A DNA stretch of 63,798 nucleotides from Chara braunii (lineage: Eukaryota > Streptophyta > Charophyceae > Charales > Characeae), in NCBI GenBank assembly GCA_003427395.1, contig BFEA01000244.1:872587-936384 (forward strand), given 5' to 3'. Under the pieces are notes generated by a model. It did no database searches and had not been told where the DNA came from. It saw only the letters and a program-made list of their open reading frames with translations. Made by a program: the position numbers and the translations under genes. Of this stretch, positions 1 through 12,638 are shown piece after piece; within the stretch, counting starts at the first letter, position 1; the number at the start of each line of letters is the position of its first letter.

Positions 1-1126
1 CAATAATACCGCTCGGCTGCAAGAAGTGCAAGGCCGTTACTGGTGGAGCGATCCGGGTCATCTCGCGAGCAAGCAGTGCAAGGCAGTCACTGGTGGAGCG
101 ATCTGGGCTAAGGGAGTGTACCCTCTGCATGAAATTAAGGGATGAAGAAGATGAAGAAGATGGAGATGGTGCAGAGGGGGGACTGGGACGAGAGGGACGC
201 TCAGTGGTCGAGGTCGGTGCGTTAAAACGAGCGAGCCAGTTATCAGCGTGGGCATCTTGAGTGCGATTTTGGAGTTCGTGTTGTGGGTTGTCAAGAGGAG
301 CCAGGGTGACATGCGGAAGGAGGGGTAGGGTGGACTGAGAGAAGAGGGCGGGTAGGAATGGGGTCTAACGAAATTTAGAAACTAAATCGAGAAAAATTTG
401 AGTCAGATTGAGGGAAAAGGTATAAAATTTCCCATTTGAGTAAGAAAATGAGAGGAGATTTTCAGATAAAAGAGCGGAATATAAAGCAAAGCATGCAAAA
501 GAAATTCGCGAGGTCAAAATAAAATTCTAAAATTATTTGACGTAAATTCGTAGTTTAGAAAAAAATTAAGCAAAATTCAACGAATTTAAAAAACATTCGT
601 AAAAAAATCTTAAACTTCCGGAGGGTGAGAGAAGAGGTAGAGATGAGTTCAGTGGACACTTTTGAAATAAAATGAAACATTCCTTGATGTATTTCCGGAA
701 TTTAAAAACATTGAAGGCCAATGAAAATTAAAATAGAAAACCAATTTTTAAATAAATAGTTTACGACGAAATGACATAAAGAATTAATGACAGTCGGATA
801 AGGTAAGTCAAGAGAGGTTTTGAAATTATTTAGATGAAATTCAAAAAAATTATCATGATGTTGTAAGATTAATAGGAATTTATAAGAAGTTTCAAAAGAA
901 CTAAAAAAAAATATAAAAAAGAAATGCAGAATTTTGGAATTTTAGATAGGACAAAAAATAGAAATTGAGTCGAGTTCATAATAATTAAATTTGGTAAATT
1001 TCAACAATTATTTCATGGATTTATGGAAAAAAATGAATTTTGAAACTAAATAAGAAAAAACATTTAGTACAATAAAATAATTCATGTAACTTTTGAACAA
1101 AAACGCCGGAATTAATTCTATTCACG
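1..1126. other. Left flank, no gene recognised
   Basis: The first 120 bases hold two copies of a 50-bp unit (starting at 19 and 69, sharing the string AGTGCAAGGC and GGTGGAGCGAT). From about 360 to 1126 the DNA is AT-rich with many short A-runs and no coding signal. The small open frames here have no recognisable domain. Confidence 0.6.
19..118. repeat. 50-bp tandem repeat, two copies
   Basis: Copies begin at 19 and 69 and differ at a few positions. The unit contains GTGCAAGGC, then CACTGGTGGAGCGAT or TACTGGTGGAGCGAT. The window starts inside or near the array, so it may continue to the left. Confidence 0.6.
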
Positions 1127-1239
1127 ACGTTAGGAGAAAAGAGAATGAAGATTAATCCGATCAAATTAGGTACAAATTCCACACAGTAGAATGAACGACA
1201 TTGTCACACAAGCACAAAGAGAGAAAATAGGCGTTACTC
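1127..1239 (+). repeat. Fragment of 343-bp tandem repeat, left flank of LTR element
   Basis: The stretch containing GAGAAAAGAGAATGAAGATT and AGCACAAAGAGA resembles 46688-46774, the end of a repeat unit. The sequence directly right of the LTR element (46433 on) matches the start of the next unit. The retrotransposon therefore sits in a copy of this repeat. An exact 5-bp target duplication is not seen: the left flank ends ...TTACTC and the right flank begins ACGTG. Confidence 0.6.
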
Positions 1240-1686
1240 TGTCGCACTTTTTCCTAGTCGCGGCCACTTCGGGCAACCAGAAAGCCAGCAGGCTGTCACT
1301 CAGGATTTTGTTGTTGATTGCAATAAATAAATAAATTAAATAATGCAAATCCCTTCCTGTTGTGTGCGTCCGGCTTCGAGCGAGACCTTTCAATTACGGT
1401 CTTCGTCGGTCCCCTGTCTTAGGAATCTTTTATTCTGATTCGGAACAACAGAGAATCATGCAAATAATAATCCTGAAATAAATGAGTGCTATGCATGCAT
1501 TAATTACGTCAGTCTGATTTTGAGAACTGTGACAGAATCTTTAGAGAAAAACAATCATCAAGCATGACAATGCAAGAAGCAAGACCGACTGACTCGAGCA
1601 ATGACAAAGTCAAATAAATAAGGGAAGAATGAGAACTCATAATAGTCTCAGAAAGTACATATGGAAGGGAGCATGACCAGCACCAA

Positions 1687-2382
1687 TCAGGAGTCCTCAC
1701 TCATCCCTCTAAGCTTCACACTCAATCTCTCATTTTGTTGTCTGTCGTTTGGGCTTCTTGCCGTGTCTCCGTACTCTCTGAGGTTGTGACTTTTGTATGT
1801 AGAGCCACGTGAAGCCTGCAATCTCTGAACATTTCCATCCAAGTCCCATGATGTGGAAATCAACCATGGCACAAAACTCCTTCCATAGTGTAGGAAGATA
1901 TGACTGAGAGAAGATACCTCGTCGGAGATGGAGAACTCGGATGGCTCAGTCACTGCTTCGTAATCGATCACTGCAGGTGAGATGTACCTCTTGGCTAGGT
2001 CTACAAGGTCACCCCAACATGATCCGTCAGTGAAGTAGTAAGGAACCGGAGGTTTGGGGTAGTTTGTAAAGAGCTTGGGGCCAAAGCTGTAGACCAACTT
2101 CGATTCCCCCTTGAGTCTCTCAACTTTCCATTGTGCGAACCTCGCCGTTGCCACCGAAACAGCGTCAAAGCGCGAATGTGACTCATTCCCTTTTTTCAGA
2201 TATACCCGCAGGTCCCTTACAGCGCCTCCTGCAAATTCTGTAAGAACGACGAAGATTGACAGATCTTCGGACTTGAAGCCGTCAATCTTAACATAGCAGT
2301 ATGGGAAAATTTCCCTTGAGGCTACCCGATTGAGACTGTCGAGGACAGGCTGCTCGATTGAGATGGGGTTAATCTCTCTCAT
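1687..2382 (-). CDS. LTR-encoded protein of unknown function (231 aa)
   Basis: An intact 231-codon frame inside the 3' LTR. I recognise no named domain. Residues about 10-65 contain LDSLNRVASREIFPY, then FVVLTEF and RDLRVYLKKG. The same pattern (L-x2-L...FPY...VLT-x-F...D-hydrophobic-R-hydrophobic-Y) recurs in the internal ORFs at 18423-18887 and 19075-19317, and more weakly at 18145-18351, which suggests a duplicated domain family. The C-terminal third is Ser/Arg/Asn-rich. The equivalent frame in the 5' LTR (20066-20762) is broken. Whether it is expressed is unknown; the start at 2382 is the first ATG of the frame. Confidence 0.5.
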   Translation of the reverse strand: MREINPISIEQPVLDSLNRVASREIFPYCYVKIDGFKSEDLSIFVVLTEFAGGAVRDLRVYLKKGNESHSRFDAVSVATARFAQWKVERLKGESKLVYSFGPKLFTNYPKPPVPYYFTDGSCWGDLVDLAKRYISPAVIDYEAVTEPSEFSISDEVSSLSHIFLHYGRSFVPWLISTSWDLDGNVQRLQASRGSTYKSHNLREYGDTARSPNDRQQNERLSVKLRGMSEDS

Positions 2383-3430
2383 GTGTTTAGGTGAATAGTT
2401 ACTCCCTGCTAGAGGAAGAGGAGACTATGCTTGATTGACTGACGTCCGCTGCGAGCCAAATCAACCGTTGTCCACTGAATAAACGTCAACTGCTAATGGA
2501 CTGGTGAACTCTTGGACGCTTGCTTGAATGCTGCTTGAATGTCTTTTTAAATGTTGTTCTGGATGCTGTTCTGAGTGTTGTTCTGAATGTTGTTCTGAAT
2601 GCTATTCTGAATGCTGATCAGAAAACAGATTGACTGCTGATTAGAAAACTGATTGACTCCTGATCAGAAAACAGATCGACTGCTCATCAGAAAACTGATT
2701 GATTGCTGCAGCCAAAGTAGTAAGTGTCTGTACAATGGTCAATTAATGACTGGTGCAGCTATTGCTCTGCTGGTATTTAACATCCGAGATACAGATAGAA
2801 TACTGATAGAGCAGTGATTGATCGCCGACTGAACACTAACTGAAAAGTGATTGTATGTTGTTTAATCACTGATTGAACACTAAATGAGAGCTGATTGTTG
2901 GGTATCTTCTGACGAAAACACTGTCAAATTGATAGTGATCTCTAATGCAGTGGTAAAGGTTAAATGCAAAGTTCGTTCCCAGTTGTCACCCGTTTGAGGC
3001 TCTAATGATCGAGTATTTGCCTGAGACACAATTCACGAGCCCCTGATCCGTTAGTAGCAAAGAGCCAGTAGGTTTACGAATCACTAAACGCCATGCAAAC
3101 AAAACACGGTATTGCTTATATTCAATCAACTTTAAGTAACACTATATGGATCAATGTAAAGCAATTATTTTAGGATCTCTTCTGGGAGATGGTTCGCTCC
3201 CACGGGCCGGCTTTTCTCGGGTTTCTGGCTCGAAGAGCAGACGCTTCGCGTCTGAATCCCTTCAAAACTGCGAAAACATCAATCAAAACTCGAGATGCCA
3301 ACACCAAATTTAAGCTGCAGAGTCCAGACCGAATCATTGCCCCCAGACCTGGTGAAGTGATGTCTTCACCGCACTCAGTTTTGAATGTCGGGGCGTGTTT
3401 CCACTCAGTCTATTCCCTTACCGTATCCGT

Positions 3431-4427
3431 TCAACAAGTGCTTCCATCTTTTCTCTCTTTTACTGTTTTGTGACTGCTGGTCAGATTATGATAACACAGC
3501 GTGAGTGCAAGCAGTTCGTCTCTTAGTAGCACTGAAAGCTTCTCTTTACTTTCGTCCCTTGAATGACATGGTGTACAACTCGTCCCAAAGTTCTCGTCCA
3601 TCATCTGTCTTTTGCAGAGTAGCGAAAAACTGTTGGTCTCTTGAGGCACAGCGACCAGGTTGGTTCTAGAGAACAGTAATCATGAATTTGATATTTGACA
3701 ACTTTCCTTCACTTTTGCCTGATTAACAGTTTCGGTGAAAGAAAAGGTACTGCGTAAACTCCCGTCTGACTCATGGAAATAGATAGTATACTCGATACCT
3801 TTCTGTCCTCTCACTAACTTCAGCGCGTGCTCTCTCATCAATTCAACTTGGGATTCGACATCTCTGATAACGCTCTCTTCCCAGCCGTCTGCTCTGTCTC
3901 GGTATAGTGCGTAGGTCACCCTTAGCATGTCCTTACTTCCCATCTCCCTACTAAGGTCTATTATACCGGGACTAATGACTTGCTCTCATATGGGTTCCTT
4001 CTTTGTCTGTCAGACAGTCCCGGAGTTATTCTCAGCTGTGTGACTAGAACGCGAGTCTACTCATGCACGAGTCCACTAGTGCTGGGAACGTGTAAGTCAC
4101 TAAGAGAACAACTGGTCGCCAGGCACACACGAAATCTGCAGTTAATACGAGTAGTTTGCAAGATATTCTTTTCTTTATCCGCTCTTCGTGAGAGCTCTCC
4201 CTAACCGATAGTGTTGCGTAATAGTCCTTCCACCCACTTAGCGTGGGGTAAATGTACTCCATCAGACCTCTCCTTATGAGTAGAGCGTCGAACACAGCTA
4301 TCACAAACCGTGCTCGGGTAGTACCCAGGCTGTTATTGAGTGTGGTCCCTACCCAATTAACACCCGTATTGAGCACAGATCGTTCACTGTATAGGACATC
4401 TCGGACAGTGGTTTGATTGCTACACAA
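3431..4427 (-). pseudogene. Degenerate LTR reading frames, unknown protein
   Basis: Three minus-strand frames (4044-4427, 3680-3943, 3431-3649) follow one another. The middle one carries IEYTIYFHESDG preceded by a helical Glu/Arg-rich stretch. This resembles IIAYTLYVQNSQG, preceded by ELIEDYIGRLR, in the internal ORF at 17315-17581. It may be a decayed copy of the same accessory protein. The resemblance is judged by eye and is weak. Confidence 0.3.
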
Positions 4428-4751
4428 ATCTGGGTGACTCTGATTTCACGACTCAGAAGTCGAAAAGTCGGGTAACCACTGTCTGGACTACTGATTGCAG
4501 TGAGCTAGACCAAGGGTTGATCACTAAGGCTAGTATTGTATGTCAGACAAAAATGACACACAAGAAAAATAAGGTGCACGCTTCAATCTATTCTGTTTCT
4601 GAGCAGCTCACACAGCTAGGAAAATGATGTGATAAGCACTAGTCAATCACCATCAAGCAAAAATTTGGCGAGGAGATAAACCACCTTTCTCATAATAACC
4701 TCTCGTCACCCCATTTAGTGAGTGACGTCTCGGAAAGAAGGAAGAGAAGGG

Positions 4752-6930
4752 ATTCAACATTCTGTGAACATTATTCTCATCTGATTACCGTCGTTAACTT
4801 CTCGTTAAATTAGCGGGTCAGCCCCCACCTTTTTCCTGTTTCCTTTTTCCTTTTGTGTGCCGCGCGTTACATTCCATGAACAATTTTAACATCAAGTACT
4901 CCCGCCATTCTCCAACATCACATCACCACAATTGCCCATCATTTACTCAAGCCCAAATTGGTAAACAAAAAGACGATGAACTTGGGACTGGAAAAAAAAA
5001 CCCTTTATCGGAACCCTTTTAATTAATGGCTGCCCACCTTTACCGCAAAGGTCTTAAATCTGGGGATTGAGCAGTTTTACCAAGATTCCGTACCTTTATC
5101 CATTAACCCGCAATTAAGAGCTACAATACCTTTACTCTGACAATCTTTTGCACAACTCACCCGACTCAGGTTTGCGATTTGCACCCGGAGTCAGTTATCA
5201 CCTCCAACATTATTCTAGTTCAGCATATCCAGATCATTCGCTCGTTCACGATAGAGACCCCACCTCCCTCACTGTTGAGAGTGCTCATGCAGAGAGGGGT
5301 TCAAATCAGATTGACCCACGACTGACAGCTGAACTGTTGGCAAGACCAAAAGCAGAGTCCACTCTCACGACCCTTACTGGTTCTGTTCCTCCATGCCGAC
5401 AGACCATAACCGAGCTACCAGTCAAAGTAGGACGAGCTGAAACGGAATAAATGACCAGTATGAAGTTTAAAGAACTTAGATACTCACAACGCTATGGCCA
5501 CAAACACACTCCGAGTATGCTCCGTTCCTCTTTTGATCCTGGTTCGTAACTGTGGGTAATTTCGCATGCTCTCTCCCGACCATTCGTACATCAAGAGCTA
5601 AAAGCAGGCAAGCATGGAACCAAAGTTAAGATAAAATTCGTATCGTAAAAGCGTTGACCTTTGCAGTGATCTCACGAGTATGCTTTCTCAAGTAGACCTT
5701 CTCTTCTCTTATGTTAACGTCAGGCGTTTGCGTGCACACATACCCTCTTGTTTGTCGCCCCTCTCTTTGTCCTGTACGTAGATGATGGTCTGCACATCGT
5801 CACACCGTTCAAGTGTTTACCTATGCAGATCGAGTAAAGCGCCCCTTTCGCCCTCTCATTTCAGGAAAGATTGGTGACAACAACAGAGGACCTTGTGGAA
5901 AGGAGTTCCTCTGACCATGGCGCAGACAAAAAGAGAGCAAGAAAAGAGGTGGCACCTAGTGCTACAAGCTTACGACGAGGGAGGCGTCATCGAACGTAGA
6001 TAAACCATTCGGTCTTCTCTTGGTCGTGGTTGCGCTACAGTGCGTCAATTTAGCCCCGATATTTCCACATACATTCACACTGCTTGCTTCACGCGCGTCA
6101 GTTCACCGCTGTCCCTAATTAACGAGGATAGCAGATGGAACGGTCCTCGGTGGGTTACTGTCCAGGCCTCGAGAGGATGAGAGTCCTGCTAGTCTGTGAC
6201 GTCAAACTCAGCTTCCAGCATTGACCTTCTTCTTGCCTCTCTCATGCTACACGTGCCACTCACTCACTGCCCTCACTGTCCGGTTCGTCCGCTCGCACGT
6301 ACGACGTCCTAGATACCCCCCGAAACTTCCCCCTTCTCTCTTAAGAAGAAAACTCCCGCGTACACCCTCTCTCATTTTTCTTTCACTGATCTCCTCTTTT
6401 TTCCCCGTTCTCGCTTGTTTTCTCTTTCTCTTCCTCACTGTCGCACCGTAACTGCCTCGCCTCGTGTGCGATTAAAATCAGGTCCGCCCTCACTTTACTC
6501 GCATCCCCGTCGCACGAAGCTTCACTTCTTGTTCGGCCAGAGCTCGCGCATAAACTCTCTCCTTTCTGCTCATTCGGTGGTGGTTATTAGTGGTCATTGC
6601 CCACTGTCTTATCTCCGCGCACGGAGGTCAAGCTGACGTCAACAAGTAATCTCTTGGTCACCATTGCTCGCGTCTCTCTCTCTCTCTCTGCTTATCCGAA
6701 AGGCTATCTCAGCGGCCACTGCACCATCTTCGTGGACGGAGACCAAGATGACGTCAACGTTTAGTTTCCTGGTCACCACCTGCTCGTATCCTCCTTTTTG
6801 AGACTCTCTCGCTCGTGTTGACCTTCGGGGTACTTCTCTCTCTCTCTCTCTCTGTCCACTTGTCGATCACGCACGCTTCTTTCCTTTTCCTCCCGCCTTT
6901 TCTGTCCCATGCCCTCTGGAACTCCGCTGC
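4752..6930. repeat. LTR block apparently identical between the two LTRs
   Basis: This 2.2-kb stretch and its partner at about 22908-25086 (constant offset 18156) look identical wherever I compared them, including all translated frames. LTR sequence on either side differs by several percent. The boundaries are abrupt: a G/T difference at 4751, and several differences from about 6931 on. Confidence 0.7.
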
Positions 6931-7508
6931 CGTGAGCTGGCGTCCAGGCCGCCCTCAGCTTGTCGTGCCTGAAGGTGGTTCCTGTGAACCTCGCCCGGCC
7001 TGTTCCAGGATTGAAGATCGGTTTTCCGGTCTTCAGCCTCACTCATCTCACTCTTGCCGCTTGAGTCCCTGTCTAGGTGGGCCTGTTCCCGGTCTATCGT
7101 GTCGGTGGAAGTCTCCGCCTCATGATACGCCACTGTCACTCGGATCCTCGTGGTAACTCCTTCCCTTTTGCAACGCCTTTCCGCGCGATCCCTTGCCTCA
7201 GTGATTGCATCCTGCAGCTTAGAGTTAGTTCTCATTTCTCCCTCCTTTGCCCCCTCTACGTTGATTTTCAGTTTAATCTCATCTCCCCCGTCATAGTTGA
7301 GCATTGTCGTGATCCAGGGCCCCTCACTGGACATTGGTCTCCAACTCGTCTGAAGGTTCCAACGGTCCGGTCTATAGCCATGTAGTGCCATGGCTACGAG
7401 CTTCCCATAATAGCCCGTACTTGGCACTGGGAGCACATGCACACAAACAGTCCGCCGAGACTTTCCCCACTCTGATGGCGCCGGCACCAGAAGGTAACTC
7501 GGACACAC
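6867..7508 (-). CDS. LTR-encoded basic/charged protein, unknown (213 aa)
   Basis: A 213-codon frame in the 3' LTR. The N-terminal half contains GYRPDRWNLQTSWRP and WITTMLNYDGGDEIKL. The C-terminal half is highly charged (Arg, Glu, Lys, Gly), probably disordered, and ends with a Lys/Arg cluster. The 5' LTR copy (25023-25664) has a stop after DAIT but otherwise mostly conservative differences. No domain recognised. It may be a genuine LTR ORF or a chance open frame in GC-rich DNA. Confidence 0.35.
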   Translation of the reverse strand: MCPSYLLVPAPSEWGKSRRTVCVHVLPVPSTGYYGKLVAMALHGYRPDRWNLQTSWRPMSSEGPWITTMLNYDGGDEIKLKINVEGAKEGEMRTNSKLQDAITEARDRAERRCKREGVTTRIRVTVAYHEAETSTDTIDREQAHLDRDSSGKSEMSEAEDRKTDLQSWNRPGEVHRNHLQARQAEGGLDASSRQRSSRGHGTEKAGGKGKKRA

Positions 7509-8660
7509 CCCGTTCTCAGTCGTCGAGCAACCCCTCTCGCCCCTTTTGTAGGCTCCCTCTCTAGCTGCAGCACCGTGCTCTAAATGGAGGCTAAGACGAC
7601 CTTCGAATTTCAGCTTACTAGCAGTCTATAATTTTTCTTTTGAGTAATACAACTGAAAAGAAAAAGGAAAAGAAAAACAAAGTGATGGTACACCTGCAGC
7701 CGCAGCACGGGGTGAACGACAACTTCGCTTTTTGCCCCTGTCATTTCGCCTTGCTGTGAAATGATTGAGACTTCAAGGCGGTGGTCCCATAATGGGATAC
7801 CGGCGATCACATTTTCCCTTTTTAAAATACAGCGTCGGCCTATCCCTGTCGGGTACCCGTGTCCGATGGCAAGGAGGGGGCTTATGACCCTCCACGGGGG
7901 GTGATAGGCTCCCTACCAATGCGGCCTCGGGTCGCCCCTCTTTTGGGGCCTTACCGTGCAACGCTCAATCAAACAGCTCTGGCACAGGCGACTTACGAGG
8001 GGTCGGGCCAGCCTAGGCCATCAGACAGTAGTCGTAGTCCAAAATTTGAACCATCGGCCTCCACTACGAAGTGACAAAGACCAGAAAAGGAAAAGAAAAG
8101 GAAATCACGTCTGAGAAACCAGTAGAATAATAGTAATAATAATAATAATAATAGTAAAAAAAGAAACAAAAAACGTAACGACAAGAGACTAGTGGCCGTC
8201 AGATTTCCCCAAATTAAGGCTGGCATGTTAGTCACACGGATTAGACCTCTAGCTTCCTTGTCACTTTTTTTTCTTTTTACATTTCCATTTTCCCGACAAT
8301 GACCACCGCTCCAAGCATCCAACGGATAACCTGGCAGAGGGGCACTTAATGCGCAGTAGAAAAGACAGCGCCAGTCTTTTCACCTTCGCGTCCCAGGTCG
8401 AGCCCGACGGCTACCACGGCTACAGGCCGGTAGTGCTCTGCTATACAGCAGGGCGCCGAGCATGTGTGGACTAAAGGAAAGCTACGCACCCTTTTGCAGA
8501 GGGCAGGTACCAACAGGGTCGGTCCACGTCAAGGTACGGCCCGGGTACTAGGAATCGTACTTCAAGAACACACCAACAGACCTCGACGTCAGAGCGAGAG
8601 ACTGACACCAAGCAGGGACTTGGTACGCAAAGGAGGGCCGAGACACCGCGCCCTCCGACA

Positions 8661-8690
8661 TAATACCAAACCCCCACCCAGCATTCCCGC
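8661..8690 (-). other. Candidate polypurine tract
   Basis: Directly inside the 3' LTR, the minus strand has a purine-rich run containing GGGTGGGGG then TTTGG before the LTR start. This is where plus-strand priming of an LTR element should occur. The run is interrupted by T residues, so the call is positional. Confidence 0.4.
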
Positions 8691-11515
8691 CGGGTCTAAG
8701 CACTTATGCAGCTGGTATAAAATGGCCTGCTCCAGTAAAGCACTTACACCTTTCTTCGTTGAAGTTCGTGGTGTAGGTAGTATTACAGCTTTCGTGCTAG
8801 TCGACTTCTCGCACTCTCTCAGCTTTCGCGTCTCTCTCTCTTGCGACTCACGACAACTGACGTGATCTATACGATAAGTTCTCTTTTTTTCCTTCTTCTA
8901 CGGTCCGCAACCCCCCCCTTACCGCAACACTCCTTGATACAACGTCCTCTTATCTCTCTCATTTTCCCCATCTTGTTTTCCACCATGCATGAAGCACGCA
9001 AGGGATAGGGGAGAGGAAGAGGAGGAAGAGGGGGTAAGGCTCGTGAGTAACCGCCGGCCCGTACGCGGCGCGACTATAGTTCAGAGGAGGAGGAGGATGA
9101 GCCACGAGGCTATGGTGCTCACTCGAGACCCTATCCTCGTCACTCGCTTGCTGCGTGGTATGAGAGAACTCCATCCCCAGACAGGATGAAGTATTTTCAG
9201 AAGAAATTTGAGGCGCGCTACGGCGCGCCTAGCACCTCCTCTCCTCCTTACACTCCCAGAGCCCCCATCACTCCTACGACCAGTAGGGCCCTAGTTACTG
9301 TCCCCTCTGTTCCTTGCGCTGCTCCCTCTATCCCTCATTCCAATGGCTGTACCCTTTTCTGTATCTTCTTCCTCTTTTTCTTGCTCCAGGTTGAGCTCAT
9401 GATAATCCTCTACATCTTGTATAAGCGCGATTTCTATTCAGCTTTCTGAATTTGCTTTCCTCTTCAAAACTTTCAATTCATGCATCACTTCATAGTGTTC
9501 CTGGCTTAAGAGTTTGAATACCTTGAGGCCAGGGATGCAGGCTCCTCGTGAGCCAGACCGCTTGTCGGCCACCAATTAAATTTAAGAAGGATTATGTTTC
9601 TATTTTTTCGTTTGCTGCCAGTTCTAACCTCTTGTTATTCTGATATTTGTTCTCACTCTGAGCTTTACGGCAGGGAAAGGTTACCTTAACCTTCACCTCG
9701 GCTGAAAAAAAAATTGAAGCATCGTCAGTCTGATACCAATGCTTGGGAAACTTGTCCAGTCTGCCATGCTAGGAGTAGGGCGTACCAACCCGGTTTTATG
9801 CTCTCTGGCTTGAGTAAGATATCTCCTTAACTTCTCAAGTGACTCAGGGGATACCAAACCCTGTTTTCTTGCTCTAGTCTCAGTGAGGCGTCTCCTCAAC
9901 TTCTCAGATAGAAGGAAGGGGATACCAAACCCCTTCTCTTTTCTCTGGTCTGGGAACTTCATATAAATTTTTGTATACCTGCAAAACTCTGAGTCCCACA
10001 GACAAGAAACTATGCCCCAGCAAGCAAGCTCCACGACAATTATCAGCCAAGCAACAAGTAAACAAAACAAAACCCAGAATAAAATAAAATAATAATATAA
10101 AAATAAAATAATAAAATAATAGACATAACAAAAATGATTCTTCCCACCCAAGAGTTTATTGATTGCCTTGGTTTTGACCCACCACTGACCAGGAATGACA
10201 GACGTCCCGTCAGTCTGACATACCTCATTCGGCCCGCCTCAGGCCAGGACTAGTCAGACCATTTGTCTTGACAACCCCTTTGACCTGCCTCCACATCAGG
10301 ACCAGCATACCCACTACTCGAGTACGACAACCCTTCGGCACTCTCGCCAGAACACCCAGACTATAGCGGGTCTGGTCACCCTATGACAGTAGACGTCCCG
10401 TCAGTCAGACTGTCCCGAACCCAGATTTGACCACTGCGGTCGGGGACCGGCTCACCCACCAGTTTTTGGCCAAGGGCGCTGGCTGGCCCGCCCAGATTTC
10501 TGAACGTAGGACCCGGTCTAACTACGATTCAAGGCTTTGGCGAACCTTACTGGATTGCATCCTCTGACTGCGGTAGGTTTTCAACTGACCCTTTTCGACC
10601 TCACAGGCCAGACCCCCGGAGCCTTAGCCTCAATCGACTACGGAATTCGACACTCGTGTCGGAGACCTGCTGACCCCACCAGATTGCAACCTACTGCGGT
10701 AAGGCTCTGATTGGCCCTGCCAATCAATGCATCCTTAGGTTAGAGAAGAAGACCCCCGGCACAAACAATCAGGCAAGCATATCATAACCCACAAGCAGAC
10801 TGCCCATGCCCCATATAGGACAAACATTTCTCAAGAGACGTCCCTTCAGTCTCAAGAGGCACTTAACAGCAACATGATAACCAACACCAAGCCCTTACAG
10901 GAGACCTCCCTTCGGTCTCAAGAAGGATGCTTAGTGCTGGCCCCAGAGAGGTCCCTTCCCTCAACTGGGAATTTCTTTTCTAAGAGACGTCCCGTCAGTC
11001 CCAAGAAAATACTGAAATGTTGATCTCTGAGAGGTCTCTTTCCTCATCTGAATGAAGACAGACAACTTAGTTAAGAAACACGAAGTCCCTTTACTGACAA
11101 CTCTCAGTCAATTGAAGCTGAACTTCTTTATGCCTGTCCTCATCTGAATTTCTTGGATGGACAACTTAGTCAGAGACACAAAGTTCTTCTGCTGACAACT
11201 CTCAATCAGACAGAACTGAACTTTTTTATGCCCATCATGCTTTTTTCTTTATTATAAGAATATTACTAATTACATCTCTTGATGTGCCACAACCATGAGT
11301 TCTCTGATCTTGACACTGCGTCAATGCTCACAAAAATTGTATCTTACAGTTATTTCCTCACTCTCAGGGACTTGACACTCATGGATCGACTGCAGCACTG
11401 CCTGAAAGATATAGTCTCATTAGCTCTGTTGCTTGCTGAAAATTCAGTCTTGCTGTGTCATTGTCTTACTGTACTTTTCTCTGAGTTCTCTGGAACTGTT
11501 CTCTCACTTGGATGA
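8691..11515 (-). other. Non-coding internal region between integrase and 3' LTR
   Basis: About 2.8 kb lies downstream of pol in element orientation. No protein domain is visible. It contains several copies of GAGACGTCCC(G/T)TCAGTC-like strings between 10200 and 11000, and a 96-bp tandem pair at 11042-11232. The rest (8691-10200) shows nothing I can name. Confidence 0.5.
11042..11232. repeat. 96-bp tandem repeat, two copies
   Basis: Units begin CCTCATCTGAAT at 11042 and 11138 and share GACAACTTAGT, ACTGACAACTCTCA or CTGACAACTCTCA, and TGAACTT(C/T)TTTATGCC. They differ by point changes and small indels. They lie in the non-coding tail of the LTR element. Confidence 0.7.
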
Positions 11516-12635
11516 TTAACATTTCTTTCCTCTCTTTGAGGTCACTGTAGGAATCAAATCAGGGTCTCTAAAAATGAACTTACAAAGTCTTGACCCTGAT
11601 ACCATGTCGTGAACCCTGGATTCATCCATCTCTGAAATCTCATAAACTTTGCCTTCTGCCTCTCCTGTGATTCTGTAAGGACCGAGCCATATGGGCTCCA
11701 ATCGTGTAGTCTACTGAATTTCAAGAGAACTGTCGAATACAAGAACAACATCACCAACTTTCAATTTCTCTTTTCTTATATATGTTTTATTGTTCCATCT
11801 CTCTTGATCTGATAACCTGCTGGATGTCATTCCCTCCGCAACATCCATCACTGCTTGATCAACTTCTGATATTTGTCTCATTCTGATCTGGAAGAACTCT
11901 GAAATAGAATAGTCTCTGTCACTTTTTTGACTCGACCATGTCTTGACTATGTTCTCAGTAGGCAACGTAGGATATCGGTCATACCACAGAGTAAATGGAG
12001 CATAGTCAGTAGTCCTTTTGACTGTTATGTTGTCAACATAGACAACAACTCTTAATACTTTTGGTCACTTACTGAAATTTCATTCACACCACTTGGGCCA
12101 ATGAGTCTTTGAAAGTTTTGTGACCTCTTTCAACAGGTACATTCACTTGTGGATGATAAGTAGTCACACATCGAATTCTGATACCCAATCTAAGAGTGGT
12201 TCTTCTTACAATCTCATTTCTGAAATCTGATCCTCTGTCTGAGACAAACTCTCTAATAAAAGGATATCTAAGGTAGACTTCCTCTATACAATCAGCCACT
12301 TGCTCGACTGTCTTCCTTTTTAGAGTTTTTGCCTCAACATATCCAGAGAAATTATCTCTCATGTTCAATATATATCTCATCCCGCCCTTGCCTAATGGCA
12401 TGGTGATGAAATCTAAGTGAACTCTTCTGCCTGGCTCTACCAAAATAATGAGAAATAAAGGTTCAATCATGCTTGTGGTAGACCTTTTCTGGTATAACAC
12501 ACATGATTTACAAAATATGAAAATCATGTCTCTCATGCCAGACCAAAAGTAGAGTTTGACAATCTTAGAGTAGGTTGCCTCAGCAGCCCTGTGGCCACCA
12601 GCAACCCCCTCATGTAGAGCAACAATTATCTCTAA
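11516..12635 (-). pseudogene. Retrotransposon integrase (Ty3/gypsy type)
   Basis: Integrase would join element DNA to the host chromosome. In element order: an HHCC-type zinc region (HEGVAGGH, then CKSC about 30 residues on); a DDE catalytic core with VHLDFITMP (first Asp), EFVSDRGSDF (second Asp) and YHPQVNVPVERGHKTF (Glu in VERG); then a C-terminal region with KLKVGDVVLVF and PIWLGPYRI. All three catalytic acids are present. The frame is broken: a TAG at 12636-12638 precedes the zinc region, and the core and tail are in different frames. It follows the RNase H domain, the gypsy order. Confidence 0.85.
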
Positions 12636-12638
12636 CTA

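Larger units (their letters stand above)
1240..8660 (-). mobile_element. 3' LTR of giant Ty3/gypsy-like retrotransposon
   Basis: A 7421-bp long terminal repeat beginning TGTCG and ending CGACA, the TG...CA form expected of LTRs with a 5-bp inverted end. It matches 19619-26588 followed by 46202-46432. The element reads on the minus strand, so this is the 3' LTR. It has about 210 bp near 3083-3296 that the other LTR lacks. It contains CT microsatellites (6672-6690, 6834-6853), a TAA-type microsatellite near 8129-8158, and two minus-strand ORFs (1687-2382 and 6867-7508). An LTR of this size is far above the usual few hundred to few thousand bases. Confidence 0.88.

Noticed and set aside
5148-6636. 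Small plus-strand ORFs in the LTRs (5148-5450, 6221-6451, 6415-6636)
   Set aside because: They are identical in both LTRs only because the whole block is identical. Composition is Pro/Ser/Leu-rich with no domain, and they oppose element orientation.
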